Below are positions 28,374 to 36,966 of a DNA stretch of 64,000 bases, one piece after another. Origin of the DNA: Streptomyces mesophilus (lineage in GTDB: Bacteria; Actinomycetota; Actinomycetes; Streptomycetales; Streptomycetaceae); assembly GCF_011044995.1 (NCBI RefSeq), contig NZ_JAAKZW010000010.1, forward strand, positions 1 to 64,000, given 5' to 3'. Numbering within the stretch: the stretch's first letter is position 1; each line of letters opens with the position of its first letter. The position numbers and the translations under genes are program-made. The notes beneath the pieces were generated by a model. The model saw nothing but the letters and a program-made list of their open reading frames with translations, was not told where the DNA came from and made no database searches.

Positions 28374-30326
28374 GTGACGGACCGCACGGCCGATGTGAAC
28401 CGCGTGAGCGACGCGGACCGCATATCCCACTTCCACGGCAGGCTCGGCTCGCTCGCGTACGGAGGGGACTACAACCCCGAGCAGTGGGGCCCCGAAGTGC
28501 ACGCCGAGGACAGTGAGTTGATGCGCGAGGCCGGGGTGAACCTCGCGACCGTGGGAATCTTCTCCTGGGCCCGCGCGGAACCCGATCCCGGCCACTACGA
28601 CTTCGACTGGCTCGACGGCCATCTCGACCGGCTGGCCGCGGACGGCGTCGCCGTCTGCCTCGCCACGATGACCGCGTCCCCGCCGCCGTGGCTGGCCCGT
28701 CTGCACCCGGAGACCCTGCCGGTGCTCGACGACGGCACCCTCCTCTACCCCGGCTCCCGCCAGCACTGGTGCCCTTCGAGCCCGGTCTTCCGTACGTACG
28801 CGGTCCGCCTGGTCGAACAGCTCGCCAAGCGGTACGCGCACCATCCGGCCCTCGCCCTGTGGCACATCGGCAACGAATACGGCTGCCACATCTCCCGCCA
28901 CTGCCACTGCGAGGTCTCCACGGCCGCCTTCCGTACGTGGCTGCGCGAGCGCTACGGGAGCGTCGACGCGCTCAACGAGGCCTGGTCCACGACCTTCTGG
29001 TCCCAGCGCTACTCCGCCTTCGAAGAGATCCACACCCCGCGCACCGCCCCTTCCTTCCGCAACCCGGCACAGCAGCTGGACTACCGCCGCTTCTCCAGCG
29101 ACGAGCTGCTCGCCTGCTACCTCGCCGAGAAGGAAGTCCTCGACCGCCTCACCCCTGGCATCCCCGTCACCACCAACTTCGTGCCCCTCGCACCCACCCT
29201 CGACCTCTTCCGCTGGGCCCGCGAGATGGACGTGGTCTCGTACGACTCGTATCCGGACCCGCACGACGCGAATGCCGCCCACGAGACGGCCTTCAACTAC
29301 GACGTGATGCGCGGCCTGAAGAACGGCGACCCCTGGCTGCTCATGGAGCAGGCCCCCTCGGCGGTCAACTGGCGCCGCCGCAACGGCCGCAAGCAGGCCG
29401 GCCGGATGCGCCTGGACTCCTGGCAGGCGGTCGCGCACGGCGCGGATTCCGTCCTCTTCTTCCAGTGGCGCGCCTCGCGCGGCGGCGCCGAGAAGTTCCA
29501 CTCGGCGATGGTGCCGCACGGCGGCCGCGACACCCGGATCTTCCGCGAGGTCGGCGCGCTGGGCACCGAACTGGCCGAGCACCCCGCCCTGTTGGGCTCC
29601 CGCCCCGAACGCGCCGAAGCCGCCCTCCTCTTCGACTGGCCCAACTGGTGGGCCCTGGAACAGGAAGCGCACCCGAGCGCGGACGTCCGCCTCCTGGACG
29701 GCGCCCGCGCCCTCCACAAGCCGCTGTACGACGCCTCGGTGGCCTGCGACGTGGTCCCGGCGGACGGCGACTTCTCCCCGTACAAGCTGCTGCTCGTCCC
29801 GCACCTGTACTCCCTGTCGGCCGAGACCGCCGACCGCATCACCTCCTTCGTACGCAGCGGAGGCACAGCGCTCGTCACGTACTTCTCCGGCATCACCGAC
29901 GAACACGACCGCGTGTACCTCGGCGGCTACCCGGCCCCGTTGCGGGAGGTCCTCGGCCTGCACATCGACGAGTTCGACCCGCTCGCGGAGGGCGAGCGGA
30001 TCGAACTCTCGTCGGGCGCGGGCGAGTTGTGGTCGGAGGACGTGATCTTGGAAGGAGCCCAGGCCGTCGAGACCTTCACGGACGGCCGCCCGGCGGTGAC
30101 GCGGCACGCGTACGGCGAGGGCACGGCGTGGTACCTGGCCACCACTCCGGACCCGGCCACGCTGAGGGCCCTGATGGACCGCATCCGCAGGGAGAAGGCC
30201 ATCACGCCCGCACTCCCCGACCTGCCCCAGGGCACCCAGGCCCGCACCCGCATCGCGGCGGACGGGACGCGGGTGCATGTGGTGTACGACTACGGGGCGG
30301 GGGAGATCGCGGTGAAGCGCGGATGA
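28374..30326 (+). CDS. Beta-galactosidase, GH42
   Basis: Intracellular glycoside hydrolase of 650 aa with no signal peptide. The GH42 barrel starts near residue 25 (YGGDYNPEQW). The acid/base Glu lies in HIGNEYGCH and the nucleophile Glu in LLMEQAPSAVNW. The Cys cluster HWC, YGC and HCHC forms the zinc site of this family. A Rossmann-like trimerisation domain and a small beta domain follow. GTG start with GGAG. Co-transcribed with the GntR gene; it would remove beta-galactose from imported glycans. Confidence 0.94.
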   Translation: MTDRTADVNRVSDADRISHFHGRLGSLAYGGDYNPEQWGPEVHAEDSELMREAGVNLATVGIFSWARAEPDPGHYDFDWLDGHLDRLAADGVAVCLATMTASPPPWLARLHPETLPVLDDGTLLYPGSRQHWCPSSPVFRTYAVRLVEQLAKRYAHHPALALWHIGNEYGCHISRHCHCEVSTAAFRTWLRERYGSVDALNEAWSTTFWSQRYSAFEEIHTPRTAPSFRNPAQQLDYRRFSSDELLACYLAEKEVLDRLTPGIPVTTNFVPLAPTLDLFRWAREMDVVSYDSYPDPHDANAAHETAFNYDVMRGLKNGDPWLLMEQAPSAVNWRRRNGRKQAGRMRLDSWQAVAHGADSVLFFQWRASRGGAEKFHSAMVPHGGRDTRIFREVGALGTELAEHPALLGSRPERAEAALLFDWPNWWALEQEAHPSADVRLLDGARALHKPLYDASVACDVVPADGDFSPYKLLLVPHLYSLSAETADRITSFVRSGGTALVTYFSGITDEHDRVYLGGYPAPLREVLGLHIDEFDPLAEGERIELSSGAGELWSEDVILEGAQAVETFTDGRPAVTRHAYGEGTAWYLATTPDPATLRALMDRIRREKAITPALPDLPQGTQARTRIAADGTRVHVVYDYGAGEIAVKRG

Positions 30327-30404
30327 GACCGGCGGAACCCTTTACTTTCGTGAATGGATCTTCGTAGGGTGGCCCGGTCGTGATCGCGATCTAGGGGGGC
30401 GGGC

Positions 30405-30833
30405 GTGACCCGGGACGAGTGGGAACAGTCCGGAACTGACGCGGGTGCACGGGCGGATGGGATGCGCCTCAACGAGTTGGCGCCCGCACGGAGCGGAGGA
30501 GCGGCGGATCTGGCGTCCACGCCGGCGGAGAAGAAGGCCGCTGCTAACGCGATCGAGCTGCATCTCGAACCGGACACCAAGAAGGCCGGCAATGATGCCG
30601 AGGAGAAGACGAACGCGGCGGTGAAGGAGTTCGACGGCAAGGACGGCCGGGGCTGGGGCACATCCACCGCCCTGAAGAAGGCGCACGCCACCTGGGAGCG
30701 GCAGGTCAAGGCGCTGAGGGACCGGCTCGGCGCGGACAAGAGTGCACTGCGCAGCACGTCACTTCTGTTCCAGAACAACGACATCGGCATCGGAGTGCGG
30801 GTTCACCGGTCCTCGAACCTCGACCACCTCTGA
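30405..30833 (+). CDS. Small helical WXG-like protein, first gene of a three-gene cassette
   Basis: Not assigned to a named family. The 142-aa acidic/basic, Ala-rich protein has long amphipathic helices (about 38-75 and 88-112, the second containing KKAHATWERQVKALRDRL). It has no signal peptide. AGGGGGGCG lies before the GTG. Size and helix pattern resemble type VII (ESX) secretion partners, but a clear WXG turn is absent. The next gene starts 49 nt downstream. Confidence 0.6.
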   Translation: MTRDEWEQSGTDAGARADGMRLNELAPARSGGAADLASTPAEKKAAANAIELHLEPDTKKAGNDAEEKTNAAVKEFDGKDGRGWGTSTALKKAHATWERQVKALRDRLGADKSALRSTSLLFQNNDIGIGVRVHRSSNLDHL

Positions 30834-30882
30834 GAGCGCGACGCCGAGCCAGCCACCGACGACTTCCACGGGGGAAGACGAC

Positions 30883-33111
30883 GTGCCGACGTATCACGAA
30901 GCGATGACCACCGACCTGTCCACGCTGACCTACGCTGCGGACAAGTGGGACGCCATGGCAGGGGAGTTCAGGAAACTCAAGACCGCCTATGAGCGGGACG
31001 TGGCGAAGATATCCCTCGGCCAGAGCTGGCAAGGGCTGGCGGCGACCGCGGCCAACGATCGCTTCAAGGTCACCCTCCGCGAGTACCAGGGGGCCGAGAA
31101 GGAGGCCAAAGCCATCGCGGCTCTGCTGCGCGACGCGCACGGCCAGTTCACCGAACTGCGCGGCAAACTGAAAGCGGTTCGAGCCGACGCCGTCAAGGCA
31201 GGCATGGCGGTGTCCGAGCAGGGCTACGTCTCCTTCGACACCGAGAAGCTCGACGCGGGCAGCCGCAATGCCTACCACCACGACCCCGACTACCAGGCCT
31301 CCGTCCGTAAGGCGGTGGGCGAGTGGAACGAAGCCGTCGCGGCGGCGGTGACGGCGATCAGCGACGCGGACGAAGGCGTGAGGATCGCCCTGGAGGCGGT
31401 GGTCGTCGACGGGGACGCCCGGGACGGCACCTTCAACGGTTTCAACCGTGAGGCGAAGTCGGACATCGAGCAGTACGAGGCCGATCGCGCGGCGGACATC
31501 GCCACCCGCGTCAACGGGGGCGAGAAGGTTTCCACGGCGGAGATGGCCGAACTCAAGCGAACCTTCCGCGACAACTCCGACGACCCGGCGTTCTCACGGA
31601 CGCTCCTCAACACCCTTGGCGCATCAGGCACATTGAAACTCACGAACCGGCTCAGTGAGGTCGCGCACTTCGAGGACAAGGGGCGCAAGCAGGACTACCT
31701 GGGGCTTCAGAAGGGTCTCGCCATGACCCTCGCCACGGCGACCAAGGATCCTGATTCCAGGTTCTACAAGGACTTCCGGGCCGATATGCGGAAGGCGGGA
31801 GTCGAACAGTTCAAGGTGGACGGACTGAGCCCGATCCCGGACGAGCAGGTCCGTGGTTATCAGAGCCTGGTCACGCTGATGCAGCAAGGGAGCGGCTATT
31901 CCGGGCAGTTCCTCGAGGACACCGCCGACGACATCCGCAAGGCGGAGGAGTCGCACTTCCGTAAAGGCAACCTCGAATCCGTCTGGGCCCTCCGGGACGA
32001 CTTCGACGGAAAGGACCGTGGCTGGTTCGCCAACGATCCGCTCGACGGAGTTCTCGGCATCATGTCCCAGGATCCGAAAACCAGTACCGCCTACCTGGAC
32101 CCGGACCGGAATGACAACCTCAAGTACCTCTTGCACGAGCGGGACTGGGGCACCGTCATCGACCATTTCGCCACCCCGCCGGGCGGCACCACGACCGGCA
32201 TGCCGGTCATGGCCGAGGACGGCGATGTCCGCACGGGGTTCGGTGCCGCCCTCGAGGCCGCCACCACGGGAGAAGCGCCGGGCAGCTACCACGCGGTCGC
32301 TCAGCACACCGAGCCACAGGCTCGCATCCTGCAGGAGACCATCAACACACTGGCCGTGGACAAGCACGCGGAAAAACTGCCGGCCAACCTGACGCAGCCC
32401 TTGGCGCATGTACTGACGTCGTACACGCCCGACACACACGAGATCTACGCCGCCTCGGAATCCAAGTACGACATCCCGTTGGACAGTTCGGGCAACGTCT
32501 GGAGCGACAAGGACGGCGCTCACATGGCGGTGGGGCATGACCGTCTCGCCGCTGTCATGCGAGGAATCGCCGATGATCCGGAGGCCTTCGGTCGCCTCTA
32601 TGGGGCCGAACAGCAGTATGCACATGACGTTCTGGAACGGATTCCCCAGGACGCCGGCATGACGACGATCGAGAACCGCATCATCGAGTCCTCACGCGCC
32701 ATCGGCGCCTATGACGGCATTCGGTCGGACATCATCTTCGACGAGCGGTTCAAGAAAACCCAGTGGGCCGCGGACTTCAACCAGGGCGTCAGCACCGGAT
32801 TCGGCACCGCGATGCTCTTCAACCCGACCAGCACAGGCCCTGCGGGTGACCTCACTTCGAAGATGCTCGACGTGTGGATCTACGAATCCAACAAGGAACA
32901 CACCGCCGAGGCGAATCTCGAGGCCACCAGAGAGAACGCCAAGACCTACGACGCGGGGATGCGTGATGTGAACAACATGGTCAGGGCATGGGGCGACAGC
33001 CGTGGGCACGGCATCGACAGCGACTGGACGAAGTCGCTGCTCTACGCAGGGCAGGACCAGTACGACTGGGGTCGTGACCACACGCTCAACACCCTTCGCG
33101 CAGACCGCTGA
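30883..33111 (+). CDS. Large protein with N-terminal WXG100-like domain
   Basis: Protein of 742 aa. Residues about 8-105 form a WXG100-like helical hairpin with the turn SWQG (Trp 49, Gly 51). The remainder is helical and hydrophilic, without signal peptide or membrane segments, and resembles the DUF6571-type proteins of Streptomyces as I remember them. No nuclease or other toxin motif is seen at the C-terminus. The GTG at 30883 with GGGGGAAG upstream is preferred over the open frame from 30742. Function unknown; export by a type VII-like system is inferred from the WXG fold. Confidence 0.7.
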   Translation: MPTYHEAMTTDLSTLTYAADKWDAMAGEFRKLKTAYERDVAKISLGQSWQGLAATAANDRFKVTLREYQGAEKEAKAIAALLRDAHGQFTELRGKLKAVRADAVKAGMAVSEQGYVSFDTEKLDAGSRNAYHHDPDYQASVRKAVGEWNEAVAAAVTAISDADEGVRIALEAVVVDGDARDGTFNGFNREAKSDIEQYEADRAADIATRVNGGEKVSTAEMAELKRTFRDNSDDPAFSRTLLNTLGASGTLKLTNRLSEVAHFEDKGRKQDYLGLQKGLAMTLATATKDPDSRFYKDFRADMRKAGVEQFKVDGLSPIPDEQVRGYQSLVTLMQQGSGYSGQFLEDTADDIRKAEESHFRKGNLESVWALRDDFDGKDRGWFANDPLDGVLGIMSQDPKTSTAYLDPDRNDNLKYLLHERDWGTVIDHFATPPGGTTTGMPVMAEDGDVRTGFGAALEAATTGEAPGSYHAVAQHTEPQARILQETINTLAVDKHAEKLPANLTQPLAHVLTSYTPDTHEIYAASESKYDIPLDSSGNVWSDKDGAHMAVGHDRLAAVMRGIADDPEAFGRLYGAEQQYAHDVLERIPQDAGMTTIENRIIESSRAIGAYDGIRSDIIFDERFKKTQWAADFNQGVSTGFGTAMLFNPTSTGPAGDLTSKMLDVWIYESNKEHTAEANLEATRENAKTYDAGMRDVNNMVRAWGDSRGHGIDSDWTKSLLYAGQDQYDWGRDHTLNTLRADR

Positions 33112-33137
33112 CGCAGACAGAAAGCGCACCCGAGAGA

Positions 33138-34214
33138 ATGACGACGATGCACACCGACCCCACGCCCCGGCGGATACGCGCTTGGTGGTGCGCGCTCGCG
33201 GTGGTCGTGACCCTGGGGGTCGTGGCCTTCCTGCTCTACAGCACCGGTACGTACGACTCTTGGCGCGACGGCCGTTCGCTGGACCGGGCCTGCGACGGCA
33301 CGCTGGCTCAGGACGGGCTGGCCGCCGCGATCGGCTCCTCCCGGCTGAAGGCCGAGCCGGACGACGGCAGTTCCCTGGCGCAGTGCTTCGTGAAGACATC
33401 CCCCACCGGAACGGGGCGCGCGGTGCAGGTCACCCTGCGCTGGAGCACGACAGGGGCTCCTTCGGGCGCATCGGTCTGGTACGACACCGTTGGCAACGGC
33501 GTGGACGCGCAGGCCGCGCCGCTCGGTCAGGGCTGGTCCGGTGTCGTGCGGCGGGACGGCACCTGGCAGGTCATGGTCTCCCTCGACTGTGTGAACCAGA
33601 AAAGCAAGGCGCTGGTCGCCTACGGGGATCTGTACGGAACGTCGGACGGTACCGCGCTGACCGGACTCGGCCGGGTCACCACGGAGACCGCACGGAAGGC
33701 CGCCGACAAGTACGGATGCCGGGTCGACGCGGGAAAGCCGCTCGCGAAGGTGCCCACGGCTCAACTCGGCAAGCCGGACACGGCCAAGCCGCTGAGCGAG
33801 GCCCGGGGATCCTGCGCGGCCTTGCGGGGTACGAGGGCCGCGCAGAGTGGCACGCCGCAGATCATGGAGTACCCGCTCGACGCCGACGCACCGCAGACCA
33901 ACTGCTACCTGGTCACGAAGGATCACAAACCGGGGTACGGCCTGTACGCGTACTACGGTGCTGCCGCCAAGGACTTCCAGTCGGCGGGACCGGACTCCGG
34001 CGGCAACGAGCGCGTCTGGGCGACTGCCGACTGCCCCCGTTCCGCACAGGAGGCGATCTTCGTGCTCTACCGCCTCTACGACAGGGACACCGACTCCTTC
34101 CCGGCCGCCCGCTACTCGACCGAGGTCGCCACATCGGTGCTCAAGGCCTTCGCCGACCGTGAAGCGCAACTGCGCGGCTGCTCCGACGTCCGCGTGATCT
34201 CCGGGAAAGCCTGA
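33138..34214 (+). CDS. Membrane-anchored cysteine-rich protein, third gene of the cassette
   Basis: Protein of 358 aa, not recognised. One N-terminal transmembrane helix (about 15-36, WWCALAVVVTLGVVAFLLY) is followed by a large outer domain of two similar halves. Eight cysteines are spread over the outer part (for example RACDG, AQCFV, SLDC, YGCRV, GSCAA, NCYLV, ADCPR, RGCSD), which suggests disulfides and an extracellular location. It follows the WXG-like gene by 26 nt, so the three genes probably act together at the cell surface. Confidence 0.7.
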   Translation: MTTMHTDPTPRRIRAWWCALAVVVTLGVVAFLLYSTGTYDSWRDGRSLDRACDGTLAQDGLAAAIGSSRLKAEPDDGSSLAQCFVKTSPTGTGRAVQVTLRWSTTGAPSGASVWYDTVGNGVDAQAAPLGQGWSGVVRRDGTWQVMVSLDCVNQKSKALVAYGDLYGTSDGTALTGLGRVTTETARKAADKYGCRVDAGKPLAKVPTAQLGKPDTAKPLSEARGSCAALRGTRAAQSGTPQIMEYPLDADAPQTNCYLVTKDHKPGYGLYAYYGAAAKDFQSAGPDSGGNERVWATADCPRSAQEAIFVLYRLYDRDTDSFPAARYSTEVATSVLKAFADREAQLRGCSDVRVISGKA

Positions 34215-34249
34215 CCGCCGTCCCGGCCCGCACTGTCACCCCCGTAAGC

Positions 34250-34255
34250 GACAAT
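34250..34255 (+). promoter_or_regulatory. recO -10 hexamer, leaderless type
   Basis: GACAAT, 7 nt, then ATG at 34263. As at era, an in-frame ATG (34254) lies inside the hexamer and should not be the start. Confidence 0.55.
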
Positions 34256-34262
34256 GGACGTC

Positions 34263-35012
34263 ATGAGTCTGTTCCGTGATGACGGCGTCGTGCTGCGCAC
34301 CCAGAAGCTGGGTGAGGCCGACCGCATCATCACGCTCCTCACCCGCGGGCACGGACGCGTACGGGCCGTGGCCCGCGGAGTGCGCCGCACCAAGTCCAAG
34401 TTCGGCGCCCGGCTGGAGCCGTTCTCGCACGTCGACGTGCAGTTCTTCGCGCGCGGCAGCGAACTCATCGGCCGCGGACTGCCGTTGTGCACACAGAGTG
34501 AGACCATCGCTCCGTACGGTAGCGGGATCGTCGCGGACTACGCCCGCTACACCGCGGGCACCGCGATGCTGGAGACGGCGGAACGGTTCACGGACCACGA
34601 GGGCGAACCGGCCGTCCAGCAGTACCTGCTCCTGGTCGGCGGCCTGCGCACCCTCGCGGCGGGTGAGCACGCGCCGAACCTGATCCTCGACGCGTTCCTG
34701 CTCCGCTCCCTCGCCGTCAACGGCTATGCGCCCAGCTTCGACACCTGCGCGAAGTGCGGCATGCCGGGACCCAACCGGTTCTTCTCCGTCGGCGCCGGCG
34801 GAGTCGTCTGCGCGGAGTGCCGCGTACCGGGAAGTGTCGTACCGTCTGCGGAGGCCATCGCCCTGCTCGGCGCGCTGCTCACCGGAGACTGGGAGACGGC
34901 GGACGCCAGCGAGGCGAGGCATGTCAGGGAGGGCAGCGGCCTGGTGTCGGCCTATCTGCACTGGCACATGGAGCGCGGACTGCGCTCGCTGCGTTATGTA
35001 GAGAAGAGCTAG
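34263..35012 (+). CDS. recO: DNA repair protein RecO
   Basis: Recombination mediator of 249 aa that helps load RecA at gaps with RecF/RecR. The N-terminal OB fold begins MSLFRDDGVVLRTQKLGEAD. A helical region follows, then a zinc knuckle with CAKCG and CAEC (about 161-185). It precedes uppS by 15 nt, the usual actinobacterial order. Start chosen at 34263 because the upstream ATG is part of the -10 box. Confidence 0.95.
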   Translation: MSLFRDDGVVLRTQKLGEADRIITLLTRGHGRVRAVARGVRRTKSKFGARLEPFSHVDVQFFARGSELIGRGLPLCTQSETIAPYGSGIVADYARYTAGTAMLETAERFTDHEGEPAVQQYLLLVGGLRTLAAGEHAPNLILDAFLLRSLAVNGYAPSFDTCAKCGMPGPNRFFSVGAGGVVCAECRVPGSVVPSAEAIALLGALLTGDWETADASEARHVREGSGLVSAYLHWHMERGLRSLRYVEKS

Positions 35013-35027
35013 GGGAGCGAGAAGCAC

Positions 35028-35867
35028 ATGGCACGACGCGGGATCCTGGGCCGTAACCGTCGCGAGTACGTCACGCCCGAACCGCATCCGTCGGGCGCGC
35101 GGCCGCCGAAGCTGCCCGGTGAGCTGGTCCCCGGCCATGTGGCGATCGTCATGGACGGCAACGGCCGCTGGGCCAAGGAGCGCGGACTGCCGCGCACCGA
35201 GGGCCACAAGGTCGGTGCGGAGCGGGTGCTCGACGTGCTCCAGGGCGCGATCGAGCTGGGCGTCGGCAGCATCTCCCTGTACGCCTTCTCTACGGAGAAC
35301 TGGAAGCGCTCGCCCGACGAGGTCCGCTTCCTGATGAACTTCAACCGCGACTTCATCCGCAAGACCCGCGACCAGCTCGATGAGTTGGGCGTACGCGTGC
35401 GGTGGGTGGGCCGGATGCCCAAGCTGTGGAAGTCGGTCGCCAGGGAGCTGGAGATCTCCCAGGAGCAGACGGTCGACAACGACAAGCTGACGCTCTACTT
35501 CTGCATGAACTACGGGGGCCGCGCGGAGATCGCGGACGCGGCGCAGGCGCTGGCCGAGGACATCCGCTCGGGCCGCCTCGACCCGTCGAAGGTCAACGAG
35601 AAGACCTTCGCGAAGTACCTTTACTACCCGGACATGCCGGACGTGGACCTCTTCCTGCGCCCGAGCGGCGAGCAGCGCACGTCCAACTACCTGCTCTGGC
35701 AGAGCGCGTACGCGGAGATGGTCTTCCAGGACGTCCTGTGGCCCGACTTCGACCGCCGCGACCTGTGGCGCGCCTGCGTCGAATACGCCTCCCGCGACCG
35801 GCGGTTCGGCGGCGCGACGCCCAACGAGGTGCTGTTGTCGCTGGAGAGCGGCAAGCCCCTCGGCTGA
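35028..35867 (+). CDS. uppS: Isoprenyl transferase (undecaprenyl diphosphate synthase)
   Basis: cis-Prenyltransferase of 279 aa making the long-chain polyprenyl carrier for cell-wall synthesis from FPP and IPP. The signature [20 protein letters not shown] and [12 protein letters not shown] lie at about 39-70. [16 protein letters not shown] and the C-terminal [19 protein letters not shown] complete the family motifs. AGGGGAGCG precedes the ATG. Probably co-transcribed with recO. Confidence 0.96.
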   Translation: MARRGILGRNRREYVTPEPHPSGARPPKLPGELVPGHVAIVMDGNGRWAKERGLPRTEGHKVGAERVLDVLQGAIELGVGSISLYAFSTENWKRSPDEVRFLMNFNRDFIRKTRDQLDELGVRVRWVGRMPKLWKSVARELEISQEQTVDNDKLTLYFCMNYGGRAEIADAAQALAEDIRSGRLDPSKVNEKTFAKYLYYPDMPDVDLFLRPSGEQRTSNYLLWQSAYAEMVFQDVLWPDFDRRDLWRACVEYASRDRRFGGATPNEVLLSLESGKPLG

Positions 35868-35876
35868 GCCGCACGC

Positions 35877-35882
35877 TAGGGT
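35877..35882 (+). promoter_or_regulatory. -10 hexamer, leaderless type
   Basis: TAGGGT, 7 nt, then the ATG at 35890 of the YcxB-like gene. It starts 9 nt after the uppS stop. Confidence 0.45.
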
Positions 35883-35889
35883 CCCGCCC

Positions 35890-36408
35890 ATGACTGATCA
35901 GGGGCGGGACACGGCAGTCGGTGCCGTGGAGTTGGCATATCGGCCACGGCGCGGGGACATAGTGGCGGGCATCGCGGTGCGGGACCGCAAACGCGGACTC
36001 GTCTTCGTACGGTGGGGCTTCGCGCTGCTGTTCGCGGTCCTGGGGGTGGGGACTCTCGTCGCGTACGAGTCCTCGGCCGTCTCCGCGGGCCTCGCCTTCC
36101 TCTGCGCGGCGCTGATCTGGGCCCTTCCGCATCTGCAGGCCCACCAGGTGATCCGTGCCGTGCAGTGGCAGGGCGAATACCGCACCAAGGTCTCGGCCGA
36201 CGGCATCACGACGGCGTCCGACCACTGTGTGCTGACCCAGTTCTGGACGACGTTCCGCGGCTACCGCGAGACCCGCGACCACTTCGTGCTGCTCAGCCGC
36301 GACCGCAACATCCTGTGCGTGGAGGTCCTGCCCAAGCGGGCCCTGTCGGCACCCCATGACGCGGACCGGGTCCGCGCGCTGCTCGACCGGCACAGCACCC
36401 GCGTGTGA
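35890..36408 (+). CDS. YcxB-like membrane protein
   Basis: Protein of 172 aa. Two adjacent helices (about 42-60 and 63-80) are followed by a soluble C-terminal domain of the YcxB type (QWQGEYRTKVSADGITTAS and VLLSRDRNILCVEVLPKRAL). Function unknown. It has its own leaderless-type -10. A string of CCGAAC hexamers and the zur stop follow. Confidence 0.7.
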   Translation: MTDQGRDTAVGAVELAYRPRRGDIVAGIAVRDRKRGLVFVRWGFALLFAVLGVGTLVAYESSAVSAGLAFLCAALIWALPHLQAHQVIRAVQWQGEYRTKVSADGITTASDHCVLTQFWTTFRGYRETRDHFVLLSRDRNILCVEVLPKRALSAPHDADRVRALLDRHSTRV

Positions 36409-36418
36409 CCGGGCTCAC

Positions 36419-36448
36419 CCGAAACCGAACCCGAACCCGAACCCGAAC
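36419..36448. repeat. Short tandem repeat (CCGAAC)n
   Basis: Five 6-bp units, the first degenerate (CCGAAA) and four perfect, lie in the gap between the convergent YcxB-like gene and zur. Confidence 0.8.
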
Positions 36449-36461
36449 CTGACGCCGGGCG

Positions 36462-36872
36462 TCAGCCCTTCGCCGACGCCGCGCACTCCGCGCACGTGCC
36501 GAAGATCTCCACCGTGTGGGCCACGTTCACGAAGCCGTGTTCCGAGGCGATGGCCTCGGCCCACTTCTCGACCGCGGGGCCCTCGACCTCGACCGCCTTG
36601 CCGCAGATCCGGCAGACCAAGTGGTGATGGTGGTCGCCGGTCGAGCAGCGGCGGTAGACGGACTCGCCGTCGCCGGTGCGCAGGACGTCCACCTCGCCGG
36701 CGTCGGCGAGGGACTGCAGCGTGCGGTAGACCGTGGTCAGGCCCACCGACTCACCGCGATGCTTCAGCATGTCGTGGAGGTCCTGGGCGCTGCGGAACTC
36801 GTCCACCTCGTCCAAAGCCGCCGCCACGGCGGCGCGCTGCCGGGTCGACCGGCCGCGTACGGGCGCTGTCAC
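36462..36872 (-). CDS. zur: Zinc uptake regulator Zur (Fur family)
   Basis: Zinc-responsive repressor of 136 aa. A winged helix (STRQRAAVAAALDEVDEFRS) precedes the zinc/dimer domain with HHHHLVCRICGK and the structural C-x2-C pair GTCAECA. The GTG at 36872 is preferred for its GAGGAGG site and family length; the frame is open to 36923. It lies just downstream of znuBCA, which carry Zur boxes. Confidence 0.94.
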   Translation of the reverse strand: MTAPVRGRSTRQRAAVAAALDEVDEFRSAQDLHDMLKHRGESVGLTTVYRTLQSLADAGEVDVLRTGDGESVYRRCSTGDHHHHLVCRICGKAVEVEGPAVEKWAEAIASEHGFVNVAHTVEIFGTCAECAASAKG

Positions 36873-36918
36873 AGGGGCCTCCTCACGAATGCTCCGGGCC
36901 ATTGTGCCAGGTTGTGCC

Positions 36919-36944
36919 GTCACCTAAGGCATGCCTTAGGTGAC
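36919..36944. promoter_or_regulatory. 26-bp perfect palindrome between znuB and zur
   Basis: The arms read GTCACCTAAGGCA and its complement, with no central spacer. It lies 22 nt after the znuB stop and 46 nt before the zur start, overlapping where the -35 would be for a zur -10 CACAAT (minus strand, 36905-36900). It could be an operator for zur or a znu terminator; there is no T-run. Confidence 0.5.
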
Positions 36945-36966
36945 GGGGTCCGACGCACGGCTCGTT

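Noticed and set aside
36419..36448. CCGAAC hexamers as a telomere-like or replication element
   Set aside because: Only five units between ordinary chromosomal genes; more likely simple-sequence slippage.
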